From Streptosporangium violaceochromogenes (GTDB lineage: Bacteria; Actinomycetota; Actinomycetes; Streptosporangiales; Streptosporangiaceae), in contig NZ_BNBB01000038.1 in NCBI RefSeq assembly GCF_014654615.1, forward strand, positions 1-52,529: DNA of 52,529 nt. The letters run 5' to 3'. Both the position numbers and the translations under genes were made by a program. Under the pieces are notes generated by a model, which saw only the letters and a program-made list of their open reading frames with translations, searched no databases and was not told where the DNA came from. Position 1 is the first letter of the stretch, and each line of letters opens with the position of its first letter. This document shows positions 43,491 through 51,608 of the stretch, in pieces.

Positions 43491-44206
43491 CGGGCGCCCC
43501 CCAGGACGGAGACCGGGTCGTGAGCGGGAACCGTGGCGGGAGCGCGATGGGCGGGATTGGGGACGGTGACCCACCGTTGACGCACGCCGCGCAGCGCGTA
43601 CCGGCGGTGAAGGGGGTCGAAGCTGATCGGCCGGTCACGCACGGTGTCGACCGGACCGTCGCCGGCCACGGCGTCCTCCCGCACCTCCAGGCGGATGGAG
43701 GGTTCACGGCCGTGGCGGCGCTGGTACCACCTCGCGGCCCGCCAGGGTTCGCGGTCCAGGGCGTCCTTCAGCGTGAGGTCGTGAAGGACGTCCAGGTCCA
43801 CGGGCCGCGCCGGCGGGCATGAGCGGCGCCCCAGATAGGGCGGGAACACCGGCGCACGCACCGCCCGGCGCAATTTCTCGATCAGGTCACTCTCTCCCTC
43901 GACCCCCGCGACGAAGACGGCGTCGGCGAGGTAGAACCGCTCCGATACCGGCATGGCGCTTCCGCCGACGAACCGGTGGGCGGTGTGGAAGTCGCGCAGC
44001 GGCGTTCCCGGCTGATCGACGCGCACGCCAAAACGCAACGCCACCAGATCGGCCGGGTCGTCGGTGCGGGCACGGCCCAGCGCGGCGGCCAGCAGCCCTA
44101 TCACCCCGCTTTTGGTGGGCGCCGGTTCGGTCGTTCGCCGGGCGAAGCGCGAGGAGGCCCCCCACGACTGCAACGGTCCGGCGAACTGCATCAGCAGGAC
44201 GCTCAT
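43481..44206 (-). CDS. cas5e: Cas5e Cascade subunit (CasD)
   Basis: This 241-aa RAMP protein holds the 5' handle of the crRNA. It begins MSVLLMQFAGPLQSWGASSR and has TKSGVIGLLAAALGRAR, typical of Cas5e, followed by FHTAHRFVGGSAMPVSERFY. Its start overlaps the cas7 stop (ATGA). A longer frame upstream to 44560 lies within cas7 and is a shadow. Confidence 0.95.
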   Translation of the reverse strand: MSVLLMQFAGPLQSWGASSRFARRTTEPAPTKSGVIGLLAAALGRARTDDPADLVALRFGVRVDQPGTPLRDFHTAHRFVGGSAMPVSERFYLADAVFVAGVEGESDLIEKLRRAVRAPVFPPYLGRRSCPPARPVDLDVLHDLTLKDALDREPWRAARWYQRRHGREPSIRLEVREDAVAGDGPVDTVRDRPISFDPLHRRYALRGVRQRWVTVPNPAHRAPATVPAHDPVSVLGGARCT

Positions 44207-45399
44207 GCGCCACTCTGCCGCTGGGCGATCTCCGCGCCAACGGCCGTGACCAGGGCCGACAACGCCAATTCGGTGCCGAGGCCGGACAGCGCCTCGGTGT
44301 TCCTGCCGACGCGAAGGACCCAGGTGGGCGTCTCCTGAGAGACGCCGTAGGCACACTCGATCTCGGGGACGTACTCGGCGAGCCTTTCGCAGGACTGCCG
44401 CATGTGGCCGCCGATCTCCGGCTCCGCCCGGCACGGCTCCTCGAAGGCCCCCACGAAGCTGATGGGACGGGCGGACCGCAGTTTCACCACCACGGCCTCG
44501 GGCAACGTGTGGTTGCCAAAGGTGTTGATCTTCCCGGTGGGCAGTGAGGTGAGAAAGCACTCGACGAAAACCTCGGCCGCGCGGCGTACCGGCTGGATCA
44601 GCGGCTCGTCCTCCCGCAAACCGGCTCCCAGGTTCCTGCGCAGCAGATCGATGTCGACGGCGGCGTAGCGGTACAGGGTGGCGGAGTTGAACTCCACGGT
44701 TCCGATCATGCCGGCGCCCAGGTCGTCGGTCTCGCGCCTCTTCCAGTCGTCGACCGCGGTGTAGTAGTCGGACTCGTTGTCCACCCGGTGCACGCTGATG
44801 GCGTGCGCGACCTGCGCGGCGGCGTCGACGTTGATGTCGGCGCCGTCGGCCACCATCCGGCCGAACAGGGCGATGTCGACGGAGTGCCGAACGTTCGCCA
44901 TCTGCCTGGCGAGGTCCTTGTTCGCCTTGTTCTTGAAGAAGTCCTTGCCCTCGCCGTGCGCCTTGACGGCGAGCTCGGCCAGGTTGTCCAGCTGATGGGC
45001 GCTGAGGAACATCAGGTACTTCGACTCCGGAGCGGGAGGCGGCCCCTGCTTGTCCTTCGTGTCGGCCTTACGCTTGGGCGTCTCTATCTTGGAGCCGGTC
45101 GCCGTCTGGATGGTCTCGGCGGCCAGGGCCCACGCCTGGGTCTCCTCGATCGATCCGTCCAGCCGTACGATCCGCTCGGTGAGGGCCTCGGCCACCCTGC
45201 GGGTGCGGACACCGAGCTCGCTCGGGTCCAGCAGGTCGTGGAAGCCCCGCCGGGTGGCCCGCTTCCACGCCTGGCTGGAGACGCGCGCACGCGGCACACC
45301 CCCGTACACCGCACTCTTCGGCGCCCCGGTGTCGTCACGGTTCAGGCAGCTCGGCGGCACGGTCTGCAGGGCGTGCACTTCGAGGATCGTACGGGTCAT
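44203..45399 (-). CDS. cas7e: Cas7e Cascade backbone subunit (Cse4/CasC)
   Basis: This 398-aa protein polymerises along the crRNA spacer as the Cascade backbone. It starts MTRTILEVHALQTVPPSCLN and has the family segments VPRARVSSQAWKRATR, MANVRHSVDIALFGRMVADG, HAISVHRVDNESDYYTAVDD and FNSATLYRYAAVDIDLL. A charged Lys/Pro insertion lies near residues 100-120. The stop of cse2 overlaps its ATG by one base. Length is normal. Confidence 0.96.
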   Translation of the reverse strand: MTRTILEVHALQTVPPSCLNRDDTGAPKSAVYGGVPRARVSSQAWKRATRRGFHDLLDPSELGVRTRRVAEALTERIVRLDGSIEETQAWALAAETIQTATGSKIETPKRKADTKDKQGPPPAPESKYLMFLSAHQLDNLAELAVKAHGEGKDFFKNKANKDLARQMANVRHSVDIALFGRMVADGADINVDAAAQVAHAISVHRVDNESDYYTAVDDWKRRETDDLGAGMIGTVEFNSATLYRYAAVDIDLLRRNLGAGLREDEPLIQPVRRAAEVFVECFLTSLPTGKINTFGNHTLPEAVVVKLRSARPISFVGAFEEPCRAEPEIGGHMRQSCERLAEYVPEIECAYGVSQETPTWVLRVGRNTEALSGLGTELALSALVTAVGAEIAQRQSGA

Positions 45400-46046
45400 C
45401 ACGTGTCCTTGTCGGTGGGAGCGTCTTTGGTGGAGGTGTCGGCGGAAGAAGCGTTCGGACGGTAGGAGTGAAAACTTCGACCCCATCGCTGACGCACCTG
45501 GCGCATCCCGCCGGGGAGCTGGGCCTGGTAGAGCTGACCGGCCAGAAGGCCGTAGTCGAGCGGGATCTCCTCCCTCCGGAGGAGGGAGACGATCCCGCGC
45601 AGCCTTTCGGCGAGCGCGTCACCGGTGGTGGCGGTGCCGAGGCGGACGAAGCGGCGCCGGATCGGCTCGTCGATGTCGCCGTCGGGCATCAACCGGCGCA
45701 CGGCGGTTCCCAGCTCGACGCCTCTGCGGTGCATCCCCTGGTTGACACGCGACTGCTGGTGCAGGGCGTACAGGGTCACCGCCAGGAAGTGAGCGGCCTC
45801 GGCCCTCGCCTTCTCCCGCTCGGACCAGTCCTGCCGGTTCAGCAACTCCTCGGTACCGCTCACCCCCCACAGCTCCGGCACGTCCTGGGGTACCTTGCCC
45901 GCGCCACGCCGAAGCTGTGCCAGGGCCGCGACCGCCGAGCTCCGGTCGTCGAGGTAGCCCCTCTGCAAATCGGCGATGAACGCACCGGCGACCTCGCCGA
46001 CCACTTCCGTGATCGGCCGGCGCTCGGTGGACGGGGTCGTGTTCAT
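45399..46046 (-). CDS. cse2: Cse2 (Cas11e/CasB) Cascade small subunit
   Basis: This 215-aa helical protein forms the belly dimer of Cascade that stabilises the non-target strand. It contains SSAVAALAQLRRGAGKVPQD, FLAVTLYALHQQSR, RRLMPDGDIDEPIRRRFVRL and LDYGLLAGQLYQAQLPG, characteristic of Cse2. The N-terminus overlaps the cse1 stop (ATGA). The last 25 residues are Ser/Thr/Asp-rich and probably disordered. Confidence 0.94.
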   Translation of the reverse strand: MNTTPSTERRPITEVVGEVAGAFIADLQRGYLDDRSSAVAALAQLRRGAGKVPQDVPELWGVSGTEELLNRQDWSEREKARAEAAHFLAVTLYALHQQSRVNQGMHRRGVELGTAVRRLMPDGDIDEPIRRRFVRLGTATTGDALAERLRGIVSLLRREEIPLDYGLLAGQLYQAQLPGGMRQVRQRWGRSFHSYRPNASSADTSTKDAPTDKDT

Positions 46047-47749
46047 GCCCGTTCCTCCACGGTGTTCTGCTCGTCGGTGTCCCGGATCTCGGGAGGTTTT
46101 CGGGGCTCGGGGGGATCTGCGGCGGGCAGAGCCTTGCGCAGTCTGATCCGGAAGGACAGATCGGCCCGGGAGGCCGTCAGCCAGAGGTCCTGGCCATTGC
46201 GGGTTGCGACCATGCGCCCTTCCCAGGCCGCGTCGCCCGCCTCCCGCAGCAGGTCATCCCCCAGTCGGCCGACGATCCGGTGGGCGTGGGTCTGCCATGC
46301 CGCCCGCCGTTCCTGCGGGGAGTCACCGGGACGGAGCCCGGCGAGCCAGTCGCGGAACGTTCTGTCGAGCGTGCCGAACCCGAGGTGCCGCGCGTTCTCC
46401 TTGAACGGTTCGGGGTCCGCTCCGGTGGCACGGGCGAGATCGGCGGCGAGGTCACCGAGCACGGTCACCGCGTCCTCGGCGTCCCGTACGGCGTCGACAG
46501 CGGCTTGGCCGAGGCCGGTGTCACGATCATGCAGCAGCACCACGGGCATCGCCACGGCGTCGTCGACGATCTCGTCGATCACCGACTGCTGCGTGCCGTA
46601 CACCGCGCCGATCAGCCGCGCCCGGATCAGGAAGTCCGGAGGCAGACCGCCTTCGACGGTGAGCCGGGCCACCCAGTCCAGGATGCGGGGCCGGACGATC
46701 GCCGCGGCCTCTCCACGCTGCTCACTCCATTGTGTACGGCCGGCGACCAGCGCCCCCAGCCCCCGCCACGCGCTGCGGCCCGGGTCGTGTTCCCGTGGCA
46801 GATACACCTGGGGCAGACCGAGTTTCCTCTCCTGAGCCGGGCTGCGTCTCCAGCCCGTCATCGGCTCGCGCCGGTGCTGGTTGTGCGCGTTGAGCGAGTC
46901 GCCGTAGGCGAGGATCACCCCGTGCACGCCTTCGGCGTCGTGGGCGAACCGAACACGCCGGGACTGCCAGGTGTACAGGTCCCGCACCCCGGCCGGGCGT
47001 CCGCTCAACTCGGCCGGAGCCATCTCCCCCGGCCCGGTGGGGGGACGGCGCCACGCCGGAAGGTCCCGCTCGGGATCGATGCGCAGGTTGTCGGTGTCGA
47101 AGGCGACGAGGTTGAGCAGCAGCGTCTCGCGCAGGTCGTCGCCCTCCACGAAGACCCCGCCCAGGCCACCGGCCCAGGCGACGCCCTGCGGGTATCCCTT
47201 GCCCCCTTTGACCCGGGGATCGCCCAGCGCGCCGGTCTTGATGCCGGAGGTGTCGAAGGCGTGGGCGTGGACGAGCCACCGGGCGGCCTCGGCGAAGCCG
47301 AGCCGCTCGACACCTCGGACGCGCATGGTGAAGAACGGTGCGCCGTTGGGCACATCGGCGACGACGCGGTCCAGTGAGGTGAACCCTCCGCCGGCGCTGC
47401 GCAGGCCGGTGGTCTGCAGAAACGGCTCTTCGGGGTGCAGCAGGTCGAACCGCGCGCGATGATCGTCCAGGTAGCCGGAGATCCGGTCGAGCGGCAGCCC
47501 GCCGTCCCACAGCTCCTGCCACTCTTCGGCGTCGCGCGGCCCGTCGAGTGCGTCGTGCAGAATCGCCAGGAGCAGCCGCAGCAGCGCGAACTCCTGGGTG
47601 GGCACCTCACCGACCAGCCGCCGCAGATCGCCCGCCTGGTCGAAGATCGCCCGCAGGGACAGCTCGTCCCCTGTGCCGTCCTTGCGCAGCACCGGCAACC
47701 ATCGGCTGCCGGTCAGGTCGAAGGACGGTGTGATCGGTTCACTCGGCAT
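46043..47749 (-). CDS. cse1: Cse1 (Cas8e/CasA) Cascade large subunit
   Basis: This 568-aa protein recognises the PAM and recruits Cas3. It starts MPSEPITPSFDLTGSRWLPV and contains family segments LRRLVGEVPTQEFALLRLLL, DLLHPEEPFLQT, LLLNLVAFDTDN and LPQVYLPREHDPGRSAWRGL. The C-terminal four-helix bundle follows. It overlaps the end of cas3 by 11 bp. The length is slightly above that of E. coli CasA, as usual in actinomycetes. Confidence 0.95.
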   Translation of the reverse strand: MPSEPITPSFDLTGSRWLPVLRKDGTGDELSLRAIFDQAGDLRRLVGEVPTQEFALLRLLLAILHDALDGPRDAEEWQELWDGGLPLDRISGYLDDHRARFDLLHPEEPFLQTTGLRSAGGGFTSLDRVVADVPNGAPFFTMRVRGVERLGFAEAARWLVHAHAFDTSGIKTGALGDPRVKGGKGYPQGVAWAGGLGGVFVEGDDLRETLLLNLVAFDTDNLRIDPERDLPAWRRPPTGPGEMAPAELSGRPAGVRDLYTWQSRRVRFAHDAEGVHGVILAYGDSLNAHNQHRREPMTGWRRSPAQERKLGLPQVYLPREHDPGRSAWRGLGALVAGRTQWSEQRGEAAAIVRPRILDWVARLTVEGGLPPDFLIRARLIGAVYGTQQSVIDEIVDDAVAMPVVLLHDRDTGLGQAAVDAVRDAEDAVTVLGDLAADLARATGADPEPFKENARHLGFGTLDRTFRDWLAGLRPGDSPQERRAAWQTHAHRIVGRLGDDLLREAGDAAWEGRMVATRNGQDLWLTASRADLSFRIRLRKALPAADPPEPRKPPEIRDTDEQNTVEERA

Positions 47750-50702
47750 GAGCCACCTTCAGCCCGTCGTGAGGGGTGTAGTGCAGGTCGTAGCCCGCCA
47801 GCCGGGCCCGGCAGTCGTCGTCCAGCATGAGAATCAGCTCGCCGGCCAGCCAGTGGCTCTCCTTGGCCTGCCAGGCCGGGACGCATTCGGCCTCCAGCTC
47901 CTCGATCGCCCGATCCATCGTCTGCGGGATCGAGAAGTGGAAGGGCAGCCGCAGGCCGCACGAGGCCACGACGCGGGCCATCCGCGGCTCCGGCACCGAG
48001 TCCACGGGAAGTTCCAGGCCGCCGCGTCCCTCTCCGATGTGCGGCACCGTGACCAGCGTGCCGTCCGCGCGGCGCTGAACGACGAGCACCTCCAGCGACT
48101 CCACACCGTCACGGACCTGTGCCCGGCCTTTGCGGGTGTCGTCGGCGTCCCCCACCCCGGCGTCCAGCCAGCCGATCAGGGCCCGGCCCGGCTTGCCGAC
48201 GCCGTTGAGCTGGAAATCGAGGGCTTTCTCGGTCTGCCCCGCCTGATGCAGATCGTGATCGGCGCGCGCCCGCTCCATCGCCTCCTGCCATTCCAAGGGG
48301 CCGACCGGATCGTCACCGTAGGCGCGTTGAACGAGAGGGCTGATGTCCTGGGGCAGGCGGACGACGTGGCCCGTCTCGGCCGTGCCCGCCAGGTACGGTT
48401 CCAGCACGGCCGCCGACCGCAGCAGCGGATACAGCCGGTAGATCCGCCGTGAGCCTCGCACCGGCTCCACCGGAGCCGCCTCCCAGTTCGCGCCGGTCAG
48501 CAGACAGCGTGCCGTACGGAGGCGGGCCGGACGATCGCTCTGCCCTTCGCCGCGCAGGTGACGATGTTGCCGCCCCATCCGCTGGAGCAAAAGATCAATA
48601 GGACATAGATCAGACACAAGGAGGTCGAAGTCGATGTCCAGGGACTGTTCGGCGACCTGGCTCGCCACCACGATGTGCACACCTTCCGGCCGACGCCCCG
48701 CGCCCCTGTCCGGTGGGCCGAACATCTCCAGCAGTTCGGCGTCCTTCCGCGCCCGGTCGAGATCGAGGAAGCGGGCGTGCGCCACGGTGACCCGGTCGGC
48801 TCCGAACCGCTCGCGCAGGTGATCGGCGGTCTCCAGCACCCGGTCCACGGTGTTCCGTATCACCAGGGCGCAGCCGCCGTCGGCCAGCTCCTCCGCCAGC
48901 CGGTCGCCCAGCTCGGTAAGCTCGTCGCCGAGCCGTTCGAGGTGGATCTCGACGGAGCGCCCGGAGGGCTGGACGGTCTCGACGACGGGTGCCCGGCCCG
49001 GCTCGACGACGGTCAGCAGCGGATAGCCATCCGCCTTCTCCACCTCGTCGAAGCGGGCGTCGCCCGCCCTCGCGCCCGCGTACGCCTCGGCCAGCTCACG
49101 GCGGCGCCGCGCGGGCAGCGTGGCCGACAGCACCACGACCGGGACACGGTACGCGCCCAGCCACGACAGCACCCGGTCCAGGTAGGAGTTCATGTAGGTG
49201 TCGTAGGCGTGTGCCTCGTCGATGACGATCACCTTGCCCGCCAGGGCCAGATGGCGCAGCGCCAGATGCCGGCTCTTGAGCCCCATGAACAGCAGCTGGT
49301 CGATCGTGCCGACCCCGAACGCGGCCAGCATGCCCTTCTTCCGGCCCCGCAGCCACTGGTGGGCGACCAGCTCGGACGACGACACCCGGCGGTCCCCCCG
49401 GTGCCCCCACTCGTCGGCACCGCCGTCGGAGTCGACCTGGCGGACCACCCGCCGACCGGCGCCTACCAGCTCCGCGTAGTCCTCGTTCAGCGCCGCCTTG
49501 GAGTGCGCCAGCAGCACCGAGCGGGGCCCCGCCCCCTCGGCCCGCTCATCCGGGAGGCGACGCAGCCACTTCAACAACCGGGGGAACATCGCGTTTCCGG
49601 TGGCCATGGTCGGCAGCGCGACGAAGCAGCCACCGGCCCCGGACTTGGCGGCGTAGACCTCCGCCACCGCGAGCGCCGCCTCGGTCTTCCCCTCCCCCAT
49701 CGGGGCCTCGATCACCATCAGGCCGGGGGAGTCCGTCGCCCGCGCGACCGAGACGGCCCGCTCCTGCACCGGGCGTATACGCGCCCCGGCCGGAAGGTCG
49801 AATCGAGAGAAGAAAAGATCGCCCGGCTCTCCCTCGACGGTGGCGGCATGCCATGGGGAGGGCAGGTTCAGACCACGCCACGCCGCCTCGACACGTTCTT
49901 GGTGCCCATGCCGTTGCGCTTCGGGAAAATAGGGAAACAGATCGGGGTTGCTGGCGATCCAATCGGCGACGATGACCAGCCCGGTCAGCACGGCCTGTAC
50001 GGGCTGCGGAAGCCGGACCGTCCGCCAGTCGTCAAAACGATCCTTGACCCCCGTCACCTCGGCACAACGGTCAAGGATTTCCCACTGCACACTCCGCCAG
50101 AGCGTTTCGCACCCGGGGGTGCGCAGTAATTCGGGGTGCACGTTCAACTCGCGAATGGCGCCGTAGGCGGGTGGTACCCCATGGTGGCCACCGGCGACGA
50201 CGGCGAACTGCTGAGCGGCGGACGTGGGCCACCCACACCGATCGGCCAGCCACTCCTGCAGCAGCACCTGGCCGGCCAGGCCGTGCGGCGCGAGCTTGCG
50301 GTCGGGCATCCGTTCCCGAACGGGCATGTCCAGGCCGGCGGTGCGCATCGCGTCGGCCAGCGACTCCACCTGGCAGGCGAACGCGGGCGTTGCCTTGCCG
50401 ATGTCATGGGTGGTCGCCAGCCACACCGCCAGCCGCCGGGCGTCCTCGTGCCCCCCGGGAAGCGCCTCGGCGATCAGCCGGCGCACCTGGTCGGGCAGCC
50501 AGCGATCCCACAACAACCCGGCCACGGCGCCGCTGTCGGCCAGATGCCGCCACAGAGGGAGCCACCCGTCGGCATCCCGATCGTGCTTGGCCCAGACCGA
50601 CCGCGCCGCCCGGGAAAGCCCATCCTCAAATCGGACGGCCGAGCGATCATCGCTGTCCATGGAAATCATGGAAAACCGTTCCATCGGGCCCTGCTCCCGC
50701 AT
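47739..50702 (-). CDS. cas3: Cas3 helicase-nuclease (type I-E)
   Basis: This 987-aa effector unwinds and cuts DNA at Cascade-bound targets. The N-terminal HD nuclease shows WRHLADSGAVAG and THDIGK (His99-Asp100). The SF2 helicase has Walker A EAPMGEGKTEAAL, the DEAH box VIDEAHAYD, SATLPARRRRELA, and QVAEQSLDIDFDLLVSDLCP as motif V/VI region with QRMGRQHRH. ATG 50702 is preferred because AAGGA lies seven bases upstream on its strand; the frame extends to GTG 50783. It is the first cas gene, and the small membrane-protein gene lies directly upstream on the same strand. Confidence 0.95.
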   Translation of the reverse strand: MREQGPMERFSMISMDSDDRSAVRFEDGLSRAARSVWAKHDRDADGWLPLWRHLADSGAVAGLLWDRWLPDQVRRLIAEALPGGHEDARRLAVWLATTHDIGKATPAFACQVESLADAMRTAGLDMPVRERMPDRKLAPHGLAGQVLLQEWLADRCGWPTSAAQQFAVVAGGHHGVPPAYGAIRELNVHPELLRTPGCETLWRSVQWEILDRCAEVTGVKDRFDDWRTVRLPQPVQAVLTGLVIVADWIASNPDLFPYFPEAQRHGHQERVEAAWRGLNLPSPWHAATVEGEPGDLFFSRFDLPAGARIRPVQERAVSVARATDSPGLMVIEAPMGEGKTEAALAVAEVYAAKSGAGGCFVALPTMATGNAMFPRLLKWLRRLPDERAEGAGPRSVLLAHSKAALNEDYAELVGAGRRVVRQVDSDGGADEWGHRGDRRVSSSELVAHQWLRGRKKGMLAAFGVGTIDQLLFMGLKSRHLALRHLALAGKVIVIDEAHAYDTYMNSYLDRVLSWLGAYRVPVVVLSATLPARRRRELAEAYAGARAGDARFDEVEKADGYPLLTVVEPGRAPVVETVQPSGRSVEIHLERLGDELTELGDRLAEELADGGCALVIRNTVDRVLETADHLRERFGADRVTVAHARFLDLDRARKDAELLEMFGPPDRGAGRRPEGVHIVVASQVAEQSLDIDFDLLVSDLCPIDLLLQRMGRQHRHLRGEGQSDRPARLRTARCLLTGANWEAAPVEPVRGSRRIYRLYPLLRSAAVLEPYLAGTAETGHVVRLPQDISPLVQRAYGDDPVGPLEWQEAMERARADHDLHQAGQTEKALDFQLNGVGKPGRALIGWLDAGVGDADDTRKGRAQVRDGVESLEVLVVQRRADGTLVTVPHIGEGRGGLELPVDSVPEPRMARVVASCGLRLPFHFSIPQTMDRAIEELEAECVPAWQAKESHWLAGELILMLDDDCRARLAGYDLHYTPHDGLKVAHAE

Positions 50703-50875
50703 TCCAAGATCCTTATCAAACCGAGATCTTTGAACAAAAAGATCTTTTAGGAAGAAAGGTCGACTTTGAGTCGAAAGATGCACCTATGGGTCAGGTCGAA
50801 AGTGCCACGGAAGTGCACCGTCACCTCATGAGATGCCCAACCTCACCCCAAATGGTCAATTCACCACTCTGAGGA
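50703..50875 (-). promoter_or_regulatory. cas3 upstream region with AAAGATCT repeats
   Basis: On the minus strand AAAGATCT occurs twice, once inside AAAAGATCTTTTT (about 50736-50749) and once at about 50724-50732, 16 bp apart centre to centre. TTGATAAGG follows just before the cas3 start. These could be a regulator site and a cas promoter, separate from the one upstream of the small membrane-protein gene. Confidence 0.35.
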
Positions 50876-51055
50876 CTACAGCACGCTTTTCGCCCAGAGA
50901 AACGCGGCACCCGCCGCGGCACCTCCCGCGATCACAGCCTGCGGCGCTTTGACCCCAGACATGCAGGTCAACACACCCGTCGCACACCCCACCAGGACGG
51001 CGAACAGCAGGAGCACAAACGCCTTCAACTCCAACACGGGGGGCTCTTCGTCCAT
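50876..51055 (-). CDS. Small two-helix membrane protein, 59 aa
   Basis: The product begins MDEEPPVLELKAFVLLLFAV and has two hydrophobic helices (about 10-30 and 36-57) joined by a short loop with MSGVKAPQ, ending WAKSVL. ATG 51055 has GGAG at good spacing and lies about 30 bases after a predicted transcription start; the frame extends to ATG 51100, but that ATG overlaps the -10. I do not recognise the family. Size and topology resemble holin-like or small membrane toxins. It sits upstream of cas3 on the same strand, and its promoter contains a partial match to the short spacer of the degenerate repeat pair at 51314-51391. This makes it the candidate target gene of a Cascade-dependent regulator. 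Confidence 0.6.
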   Translation of the reverse strand: MDEEPPVLELKAFVLLLFAVLVGCATGVLTCMSGVKAPQAVIAGGAAAGAAFLWAKSVL

Positions 51056-51088
51056 AGACACTCCAGTCGTAGATCTGTTCCGAAAGCG

Positions 51089-51118
51089 ACTATAAGGCAT
51101 CGCGATCTAGTCTGACGA
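51089..51118 (-). promoter_or_regulatory. Promoter of the small membrane-protein gene
   Basis: On the minus strand TATAGT (51094-51089) is a strong -10, and TCGTCA (51118-51113) lies 18 bp upstream as a moderate -35. The predicted transcript starts near 51082, about 27 bases before ATG 51055, leaving room for the GGAG ribosome site. The -35 lies inside the partial protospacer 51106-51125. Confidence 0.55.
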
Positions 51119-51125
51119 CTTGCAT
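51106..51125 (-). promoter_or_regulatory. Partial protospacer for the degenerate-repeat guide
   Basis: Read on the minus strand from 51125, the site is ATGCAAGTCGTCAGACTAGA. The short spacer is ATGCAAGTGGTAAGACTCAC. Positions 1-8, 10, 11 and 13-17 are identical; 9, 12 and 18-20 differ. Mismatches at 12 and 18 fall on positions that Cascade flips out of the duplex. The flanking bases upstream are AAC, a plausible I-E PAM whose last base equals the last base of the repeat. Confidence 0.6.
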
Positions 51126-51313
51126 GTTGCTACGTCTTACCGCGTGCATGTTCATGAATACAAACACGACAGAACGCCCAATTTCATACAATTCATACAA
51201 AAGACGTCTCTAATGACATAGCTCACTTGTCGGAATGAGTGCACCTGAGACAGCATTTACCCACACAGCAGGAAGGATATGGAACACTCAAGGGAACAGG
51301 CATGATGGTGGAG

Positions 51314-51391
51314 TCGCTCCCCGCGCATGCGGGGATGGTCCCATGCAAGTGGTAAGACTCACATGCTCCCCGCGTACGCGGGGATAATCCT
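51314..51391 (+). CRISPR. Degenerate mini-CRISPR (crRNA-like guide RNA gene), 20-nt spacer
   Basis: Two diverged copies of the I-E repeat lie at 51314-51342 (3 changes) and 51363-51391 (5 changes), separated by a 20-nt spacer (51343-51362). All changes in the hairpin are confined to the loop or keep the stem. The 8-nt handle ATGGTCCC of the upstream copy is intact, whereas the 3' end of the downstream copy, which a processed guide does not need, is altered. The unit is about 220 bp from array 2 and lies on the same strand. The spacer partly matches the promoter at 51106-51125. I infer a guide RNA used by Cascade for repression. Confidence 0.7.
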
Positions 51392-51608
51392 GGGCAACAT
51401 TCGTCGGCGCCTGGGCCTCCTGCGGAAACCCGCCATTCCAGCAGGGCGGCCCTGCGTCGACACCCCGCGCACTCCTTCCCCATCGCCGAGCCTCACCCGG
51501 CCTCACACCATCAGACACCTCAAGGAGTAACCAATGCCCAAAATGTCCAAATTTTCAAAAGTGCTCAATTTCCACACTTCTCACGGATAAACCTGCTGGT
51601 CAGCCAGT
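51392..51608 (+). promoter_or_regulatory. Leader of array 2
   Basis: The last 75 bases (51533-51608) are AT-richer and contain AAATGTC, AAAAGTGCTCAAT, GGATAAACCTGC and CAGCCAGT in the order seen in the array 1 leader. An 18-codon frame with AAGGAG at 51522-51527 (ATG 51534 to TAA 51590) lies inside it. Because the shared blocks are leader motifs, I do not call it a gene. The first 130 bases hold nothing recognisable. Confidence 0.7.

Noticed and set aside
51534..51590. 18-codon frame with a good AAGGAG site in the leader of array 2
   Set aside because: Most of its sequence is shared with the array 1 leader, where no such frame exists, so the conservation is explained by leader function.
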